Shown here: positions 58,933-64,000 of the stretch, in pieces
Layout of the letters: each line of letters starts with the position of its first letter
Numbering within the stretch: the first letter of the stretch is position 1
NCBI RefSeq assembly: GCF_012395185.1
Contig: NZ_JAAZTU010000007.1
Coordinates: 62,001 to 126,000 of the forward strand
Origin: Vibrio aestuarianus
GTDB lineage: Bacteria; Pseudomonadota; Gammaproteobacteria; Enterobacterales; Vibrionaceae
Length of the DNA: 64,000 nt
Direction of reading: 5' to 3'
Position numbers and translations under genes: made by a program
The notes under the pieces: generated by a model
The model's input: only the letters and a program-made list of their open reading frames with translations
Databases searched by the model: none
Told to the model about the DNA's origin: nothing

Positions 58933-60168
58933 TTAAGGTTCCAACAACACCATTTTGCTTTTTGCCAAATCAGGTAGGTGGCCTTTTAAGCCTAATGCTC
59001 TCTTCATAATCTCGTCTTTTGCTCCGGGAAGTTGGCCAGCTAAACGCATCCCAATACCTCGAATCAATTTCTTCGCTGGGTTGTCACCTTCGAACAAATC
59101 TTTAAAACCTTGCATCGCTGCTATCATTTTCGCCGCTTCCGCTTTACGCCAACGCTCATAGCTACGTAGATTACTCTTAGTCCCCACATCTTCACCTTTA
59201 GACCAAAGTGCAAGCACTTCTTGAGCTAAACTGGCGGCATCTAATAATCCGAGGTTAACGCCCTGCCCCGCAAGTGGGTGAATGGTATGTGCAGCATCAC
59301 CAACCAACGCAATACGCTCAAGAGCAAAGTCTCTTGCATAACGCATTTTTAGTGGGAACGCCGCTCGCTCTCCAACCACTTCACATAGACCTAAACGGTG
59401 ATCAAACTCTGCAGTTAGCATCTTATTGAACTCATGCTCCGACAGATGTACCAAGCGTTCTGCGCGACTTGGTTCCGTTGACCAAACAATAGAGCTCATG
59501 TGAGGATCATTCATCGGTAAGAATGCCAAAGGACCTTGCGGTGTAAAGATTTGTCTTGCCGTTGATTGGTGAGGCTCACTTGTGCGAATGTTAGCAACAA
59601 CCGCACTATGCCCATAATCCCAGTGAGTCAGAGGAATATCCTGCTGCTGACGAACCCAAGAATTCGCACCATCAGCTCCGACAACCAGCTTCGCCGTCAA
59701 TGATTGCCCATTATCTAATGTCAACCAAGCCTCACTTTCACCGACAGCCAAAGATTGACATTTTGTTGGCATGTATAGCGTCACATTAGCCTGCTTTTTC
59801 ACTTGATCTAGCAGCGCTAACTGAATCACTCTGTTTTCGACAATATGTCCTAAGTCTGGTTGAGTCAGTTGGTTAGCACTAAATTCAATGCGTGCAAAAC
59901 TGTCACGCTCCCATACTTCCATCGCAGAATAAGGTGCAGCACGGCGCTGCAAAATACCCGACCATGCATCAAGATTACGCAAAATCATTTCGCTAGAACG
60001 ACTTAAAGCTGACACTCGTACATCGGGTAGTTCGTTAAGTTCACCATTGGGGACATTACCCTCGATCACGGCAATACGAAGATCGCTATGCTTAAAGGCG
60101 GCCGCTAATGCTAAGCCGACCATTCCACCACCAACAATCGCAATATCAACGCTTTGCATCATATTCAA
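58933..60168 (-). CDS. ubiI: 2-polyprenylphenol 5-hydroxylase UbiI (VisC)
   Basis: UbiI is the FAD monooxygenase that performs C5 hydroxylation in ubiquinone synthesis. The FAD dinucleotide motif is IVGGGMVGLALA near residue 13, and the second FAD motif is LVGDAAHTIHPLAGQGVNLG. The aspartate in VGDAAH separates it from UbiH. Length is 411 residues. It lies six bases after ubiH in one operon. Ubiquinone made here feeds the bc1 complex at the left of the window. Confidence 0.93.
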   Translation of the reverse strand: MNMMQSVDIAIVGGGMVGLALAAAFKHSDLRIAVIEGNVPNGELNELPDVRVSALSRSSEMILRNLDAWSGILQRRAAPYSAMEVWERDSFARIEFSANQLTQPDLGHIVENRVIQLALLDQVKKQANVTLYMPTKCQSLAVGESEAWLTLDNGQSLTAKLVVGADGANSWVRQQQDIPLTHWDYGHSAVVANIRTSEPHQSTARQIFTPQGPLAFLPMNDPHMSSIVWSTEPSRAERLVHLSEHEFNKMLTAEFDHRLGLCEVVGERAAFPLKMRYARDFALERIALVGDAAHTIHPLAGQGVNLGLLDAASLAQEVLALWSKGEDVGTKSNLRSYERWRKAEAAKMIAAMQGFKDLFEGDNPAKKLIRGIGMRLAGQLPGAKDEIMKRALGLKGHLPDLAKSKMVLLEP

Positions 60169-60174
60169 ACCTTT

Positions 60175-61353
60175 TTATCGATTAACCACGCCGAGTGTAC
60201 GACGCAGCAGAGGCATTTTTAGCCATGGTAAATTATCCATCATCGCCAGTCCTACATTTCGACCAATGCGAGTCGCTAACCAATCATTAGAAAACAGATG
60301 CACCAGTGATGAGGTCAAGGTAATCGTCGCTAATCTGTCTTGCTCGCGGCGTTGTTTAAAAGCGTGTAAACCACGATACTCCCCTACATCACTCAATTGC
60401 TTGACCAGTTCATCGGCCAAACTGACTACATCTCGAATACCTAAATTAAAACCTTGCCCTGCGATAGGATGTAAGGTTTGAGCCGCATTACCAACAATAG
60501 CAAAACGATGCGATATATTTTGCTCTCGGTAGCGTAATATTAATGGGTAACTGGCACGAGCACCCACTTTATTCATTTTACCTAAACGCCAGCCAAACGC
60601 TTGTTGAAGCTGCAATAAGAAAGCGTCATCGCTTAAGCTGAGTATCTGTTGTGCTTTTTCTGGTGGTAAACACCACACTAAAGAGAGGCGATTATCACTC
60701 ATGGGTAACAGTGCAACAGGGCCATCTGCTGTAAAACGTTCAAAAGCTCGTCCCTGATGCGGTTGCTGAGTCAGTACATTGGCAATAACAGCAACTTGCT
60801 CAAAATCATGCTCACGTAGAGCTACCCCCACCTGTTCACAACAAGTGGAAATAGCGCCGTCTGCCGCAACCAGTAATTTCGCCGCTATGTTTTGCCCATC
60901 AGACAGTGTTACTACTACGCTTTTCTCACTGCGTTCAACTTGCAGAACTGATTGGGGACAAAACAATTCAATGTTTGAACATTGCGCTATTTGCTGGGCA
61001 TAAATCAGCCCGACATCAGCTAATTCAACCACATAACCCAACGCATCTAAACCCAATTGATGATGAGTTATATCCGTCATTCCCGCATGAGTACGATCTG
61101 ACACGTGAATGTGTTCAATGGCGGTTGCTACCTTTTGTAGCGAATTCCATAAACTTAGGCGCTGTAGAATTTGCACCGTACCATACGACAAAGCAATGCA
61201 ACGAGAATCAAAGCCTGGGTGAGCTTCACTATCGGCTTGATACGCTTCAACTACAGCAATGGTTAACTGACCTTGAGACAGGCGATCTAGCGCCAAAGCA
61301 AGTGTTGCACCAGCCATTGCGCCACCAGCAATAATCACATCAAATTGCTTCAC
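60175..61353 (-). CDS. ubiH: 2-octaprenyl-6-methoxyphenol hydroxylase UbiH
   Basis: UbiH is the FAD monooxygenase for C1 hydroxylation of the ubiquinone ring. The FAD motif is IAGGAMAGATLALAL near residue 9, and the second is IVGNAAQTLHPIAGQGFNLG, the asparagine form typical of UbiH. Length is 392 residues. It lies 12 bases after ygfB. In E. coli pepP sits between ygfB and ubiH; it is absent here. Confidence 0.93.
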   Translation of the reverse strand: MKQFDVIIAGGAMAGATLALALDRLSQGQLTIAVVEAYQADSEAHPGFDSRCIALSYGTVQILQRLSLWNSLQKVATAIEHIHVSDRTHAGMTDITHHQLGLDALGYVVELADVGLIYAQQIAQCSNIELFCPQSVLQVERSEKSVVVTLSDGQNIAAKLLVAADGAISTCCEQVGVALREHDFEQVAVIANVLTQQPHQGRAFERFTADGPVALLPMSDNRLSLVWCLPPEKAQQILSLSDDAFLLQLQQAFGWRLGKMNKVGARASYPLILRYREQNISHRFAIVGNAAQTLHPIAGQGFNLGIRDVVSLADELVKQLSDVGEYRGLHAFKQRREQDRLATITLTSSLVHLFSNDWLATRIGRNVGLAMMDNLPWLKMPLLRRTLGVVNR

Positions 61354-61365
61354 AACAACCTCACA

Positions 61366-61941
61366 TTAATGAATAGTTGGCTTAGTTTCTTGTACTGGTT
61401 TAATGCCAAATTCCGCATGAATGATCAGTACGCAAGCTTTGATGTGTTCGATCACTTGTTCCAATAGCTGGGCTTGCTCATTTAAATCGTCATCTTCATC
61501 AATGCCCAACTTGGCGATTTCTTCTAAATCCGCTAATGCTTCTTTAGATTCTGCAGATGCTTTTTTTAACGCCGTGCCCACCAATCCTAACCCAGAGATG
61601 AAGTGGTTCACCCAATCTGCGACGCCATCGGCTAAATCAAATAAGCTAGCCCCTGCCTCATCATCTGGTAGCAACAAAGAGAGTTCGATATCTGAACCTG
61701 TGATTTCATTTTTGGTGATTTCAAGCGTTTGCTCAGCAAGTGTCAATGCGCGATCCGGCCAACCCATACCATCATTGGTATAATCAAAAATCAAAGGCTG
61801 CCAGCTTTTGTCACTGAGGCTTAAGCCACCCGCAAGCATACCAGCGAGTAAGCCGTGTAATTCCGCAGGGTTTACTGCAAGCGCCGCCGATTGAAGTTCA
61901 GTGGCAAAGGAAAGATAAGTTGGCAGTGTTTTTTCGCTCAT
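61366..61941 (-). CDS. ygfB: UPF0149 family protein YgfB
   Basis: This is an all-helical protein of unknown biochemical role; a Pseudomonas homologue affects antibiotic-resistance gene expression. It keeps the family segments [25 protein letters not shown] and the acidic [18 protein letters not shown]. There is no signal peptide. Length is 191 residues. It is first of ygfB-ubiH-ubiI and divergent from zapA, the same arrangement as in E. coli. Confidence 0.92.
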   Translation of the reverse strand: MSEKTLPTYLSFATELQSAALAVNPAELHGLLAGMLAGGLSLSDKSWQPLIFDYTNDGMGWPDRALTLAEQTLEITKNEITGSDIELSLLLPDDEAGASLFDLADGVADWVNHFISGLGLVGTALKKASAESKEALADLEEIAKLGIDEDDDLNEQAQLLEQVIEHIKACVLIIHAEFGIKPVQETKPTIH

Positions 61942-62093
61942 GAGTGACTCATTCTAAAATCAAATAAACTTGATCCTACCACTTCGCTCCAACTGCGAAA
62001 ATGCTCAAAGCACCAATTGTGAGTAGCTTTTGTTCAATTTGTCCAATTACTGTGTTTTTAGTCCCTCATTTTTATCGCTCTTGTCTGAAAAGC

Positions 62094-62122
62094 TTGAATC
62101 TTAGTGACGCTTTACCTATAGT
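62094..62122 (+). promoter_or_regulatory. candidate sigma-70 promoter of zapA-ssrS
   Basis: A -35 TTGAAT (62094-62099) and a -10 TATAGT (62117-62122) are separated by 17 bases. The leader to zapA would be about 55 bases. Confidence 0.6.
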
Positions 62123-62184
62123 TTCCACCTCGATGGTCATGTGAGTAGCACCATCTTAGACAGCGCGAAAAGAGTTCATCCATC

Positions 62185-62493
62185 ATGAGTAATCAAGCGG
62201 TAGACGTAGAAATTTTAGGAAAATTGACTCGTGTTAATTGTCCATCAGGACAAGAGCAGTCATTGATCCAAGCGGCTCAAGATCTTGATAATCGATTGAA
62301 AGAGATGGCAGAGCGTACTAAGGTTACTAATGAAGTAAAACTACTGACCATTGCTGCATTGAATATTTGCTATGAGCTACAAACCAAGCAAAATGAAAGT
62401 GCAGGCAAACAGAATCAATTAACCGAGCGTATGGAAAAGCTCGCCGCATCATTAGATGATGTACTAAGTAAAGTAAAGCACGGACAGCAGTAG
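62185..62493 (+). CDS. zapA: cell division protein ZapA
   Basis: ZapA binds FtsZ and bundles protofilaments. The N-terminal globular part (AVDVEILGKLTRVNCPSGQ) is followed by a long coiled-coil helix (NICYELQTKQNES to the end). Length is 102 residues, slightly shorter than E. coli (109). It is directly upstream of 6S RNA and fthC, the gammaproteobacterial arrangement. Confidence 0.95.
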   Translation: MSNQAVDVEILGKLTRVNCPSGQEQSLIQAAQDLDNRLKEMAERTKVTNEVKLLTIAALNICYELQTKQNESAGKQNQLTERMEKLAASLDDVLSKVKHGQQ

Positions 62494-62511
62494 CATTACA
62501 GTAAAAACCAA

Positions 62512-62698
62512 ATTTACCCTAGAGTGTTCGTCAGGCGGATTTAAGTCCCTGAGCCGATAAGCAACACCAAAGGGTTAGTATTTGGTAACTATTGAGCAAG
62601 CTCGGCTCGTACCGAGAAGCCTACGGTTATCATTGCTGATCCGCCTTGAACCAGCTGGTTCAAGGGCCAAAATCCTCAACGGCACTCCGGGGTATTCC
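62512..62698 (+). ncRNA. ssrS: 6S RNA
   Basis: 6S RNA mimics an open promoter and sequesters sigma-70 RNA polymerase in stationary phase. The 5' strand (TACCCTAGAGTG) pairs with the 3' strand (CACTCCGGGGTA) to close the rod. Conserved islands seen are GTCCCTGAGCCGATA, GAGCAAGCTCGG, ACCGAGAAGCCT, CCTTGAACC and GGTTCAAGGG, which match the E. coli RNA in order. Length is about 187 bases. Exact ends are set by comparison with E. coli. It is located between zapA and fthC as expected. Confidence 0.93.
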
Positions 62699-62699
62699 T

Positions 62700-63290
62700 A
62701 TGCAACTTTCTCGTCAAACCATTAGAAAAAACATTCGCCAACAACGTAACCAATTATCATCGGCTCAACAGCATAATGCTGGGCTTGATCTTGTTACTCA
62801 ATTTTCTGCGTTAGATGAACTAGCGACTAGCCAACATATTGCCTTATATCTAGCAAGCGATGGTGAGTTAGACACTCAACCACTCATAGAATGGCTATGG
62901 CAACAAGGCAAATACACTTACCTTCCCGTTTTACACCCGTTCTCTGCCGGCCACTTACTGTTTCTTCATTATGACGCCAATACACCAATGGCAACCAATA
63001 AGTACGGTATCGCCGAACCCAGACTCAATCAGACTTTGGTCCTTCCAGTAAATCAACTCGATATCATCTGTACACCACTGGTCGCTTTTGATAAACAAGG
63101 TCAGCGACTCGGTATGGGCGGTGGATATTATGATCGAACTCTAGAGACGTGGTTTAAAACTGGAATAGGAGCACAACCGATTGGACTGGCCCACGATTGT
63201 CAATATGTTGAAAGCCTCCCAAGCCAAGCGTGGGATATCCCTTTACCTAAAATAGTGACCCCGAGCCGAATCTGGCAATGGGAATCGTAA
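62700..63290 (+). CDS. fthC: 5-formyltetrahydrofolate cyclo-ligase
   Basis: FthC (YgfA) converts 5-formyl-THF to 5,10-methenyl-THF. The ATP/substrate loop is GQRLGMGGGYYDRTL and the N-terminal basic RQTIRKNIRQQR is present. The ATG at 62700 gives 196 residues and directly follows the 6S RNA 3' end. The only Shine-Dalgarno-like sequence, GGGG at 62689-62692, lies inside 6S. An upstream in-frame ATG at 62646 falls within 6S and is rejected. Confidence 0.94.
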   Translation: MQLSRQTIRKNIRQQRNQLSSAQQHNAGLDLVTQFSALDELATSQHIALYLASDGELDTQPLIEWLWQQGKYTYLPVLHPFSAGHLLFLHYDANTPMATNKYGIAEPRLNQTLVLPVNQLDIICTPLVAFDKQGQRLGMGGGYYDRTLETWFKTGIGAQPIGLAHDCQYVESLPSQAWDIPLPKIVTPSRIWQWES

Positions 63291-63301
63291 ATTATTGAGG
63301 C

Positions 63302-63307
63302 TATAAT
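63302..63307 (+). promoter_or_regulatory. -10-like element of rpiA
   Basis: A consensus TATAAT lies 50 bases before rpiA and just after the fthC stop. A -35 is not evident. Confidence 0.45.
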
Positions 63308-63356
63308 CGCGCCCGCTAAGACACGTTACCCCATTAATCGATATCAGGAGATTGGC

Positions 63357-64000
63357 ATGACTCAAGATGAAATGAAAAAAGCCGCCGGCTGGGCTGCTCT
63401 AAAATACGTAGAAAAAGGCAGCATTGTTGGTGTCGGTACAGGCTCAACTGTGAATCACTTCATCGATGCATTAGGCTCAATTAAAGATGATATTAAAGGT
63501 GCCGTATCAAGCTCTATCGCCTCAACAGAAAAACTGAAAGGCTTAGGTATTGAAGTATTTGACTGCAATGATGTAATTAAACTTGATGTTTATGTCGATG
63601 GTGCTGATGAAATCAACCCAACCCGCGATATGATCAAAGGTGGTGGCGCAGCACTGACTCGTGAAAAAATCGTTGCGGCAATTGCCGATAAATTCATTTG
63701 TATTGTTGATGGTACAAAAGCGGTCGATTTCTTAGGCAAATTTCCATTACCTGTCGAAGTGATCCCAATGGCTCGTTCTTATGTTGCTCGTGAGCTCGTC
63801 AAGCTTGGTGGTGACCCAGAATATCGCCACGGTGTCGTCACCGATAACGGCAACGTTATTTTAGATGTGCATGGCCTAAAAATTACTGATGCAAAAGCAC
63901 TGGAAGATAAAATCAACGGCATTGCTGGAGTAGTCACTGTTGGTTTATTTGCTCACCGAGGTGCAGATGTGGTCATCACCGGTACTGCAGAAGGTGCAAA
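63357..64000 (+). CDS. rpiA: ribose-5-phosphate isomerase A, truncated by the window edge
   Basis: RpiA interconverts ribose 5-phosphate and ribulose 5-phosphate in the pentose phosphate pathway. It begins [18 protein letters not shown] and has the substrate loop [11 protein letters not shown], the catalytic DGADEI and [12 protein letters not shown]. About 214 codons are present; only a few C-terminal residues are missing compared with the 219 of E. coli. CAGGAG lies seven bases before the ATG. Confidence 0.96.
   Translation, partial: MTQDEMKKAAGWAALKYVEKGSIVGVGTGSTVNHFIDALGSIKDDIKGAVSSSIASTEKLKGLGIEVFDCNDVIKLDVYVDGADEINPTRDMIKGGGAALTREKIVAAIADKFICIVDGTKAVDFLGKFPLPVEVIPMARSYVARELVKLGGDPEYRHGVVTDNGNVILDVHGLKITDAKALEDKINGIAGVVTVGLFAHRGADVVITGTAEGA

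Noticed and set aside
62646..62699. Upstream in-frame start for fthC
   Set aside because: It lies wholly within the conserved 3' part of 6S RNA; the family N-terminus begins at 62700.

Overview
The window is a contiguous piece of a gammaproteobacterial chromosome, almost certainly from a Vibrio species. The evidence is the gene order (sspAB-petABC-rplM/rpsI-zapE-zapG-degQ-degS; yqiA-parE-parC; tolC-hldE-glnE; eno-pyrG-mazG-relA; acpS-pdxJ-recO-era-rnc-lepB-lepA-rseCBA-rpoE-nadB), the gspA/gspB pair beside cca, moderate GC with AT-rich spacers, and an ERIC repeat of the kind found in enterics and vibrios. I cannot name the species from this sequence alone. Nearly all of it is core genome: I see no insertion sequence, prophage, integron, CRISPR array, tRNA or rRNA gene.

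Layout. 1-10070: the end of dolP, then sspA-sspB, the cytochrome bc1 operon petABC, the ribosomal operon rplM-rpsI with a long leader, divergent zapE/zapG, and the tandem envelope proteases degQ and degS. 10075-17000: topoisomerase IV (parC, parE) with the upstream yqiA-cpdA-yqiB-nudF cluster, all on the minus strand. 17200-30000: tolC, hldE, glnE, a chemoreceptor with almost no periplasmic domain, a potassium-channel-like protein, the triphosphatase ygiF, a DUF47/phosphate-transporter pair and an SH3-domain membrane protein. 30000-44500: gspB-gspA, cca, then the minus-strand run rlmD-relA-mazG-pyrG-eno, and barA. 44500-53700: the long minus-strand run rpoE-rseA-rseB-rseC-lepA-lepB-rnc-era-recO-pdxJ-acpS. 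53700-64000: an ERIC element, nadB, ygfX-sdhE, ygfZ, a YbaK-family gene, a 565-base noncoding stretch, a small unknown ORF, ubiI-ubiH-ygfB, and zapA-6S RNA-fthC-rpiA, with rpiA running off the right edge.

Functional threads. The envelope stress circuit is unusually concentrated here: sigma-E, its anti-sigma factor RseA and RseB, the site-1 protease DegS, and DegQ. Sigma-E-like promoters (GAACTT, 16 bases, TCA-rich -10) can be read upstream of both rpoE and degQ. A second thread is growth control: RelA and MazG, 6S RNA, the sspA product and the BarA sensor kinase. A third is respiration: bc1 complex, ubiquinone hydroxylases UbiH/UbiI, SdhE.

The least explained parts are noncoding. Bases 58090-58653 hold two terminators and an RNA-like segment with mutually exclusive helices, ahead of a 68-residue basic ORF I do not recognise. 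A perfect 14-bp inverted repeat lies ahead of degQ, a 13-bp direct repeat ahead of tolC, a dyad lies between zapE and zapG, and the apparent Shine-Dalgarno of fthC lies inside the 3' strand of 6S RNA. I found no obviously novel multi-gene system; these regulatory elements are the best candidates for something undescribed.
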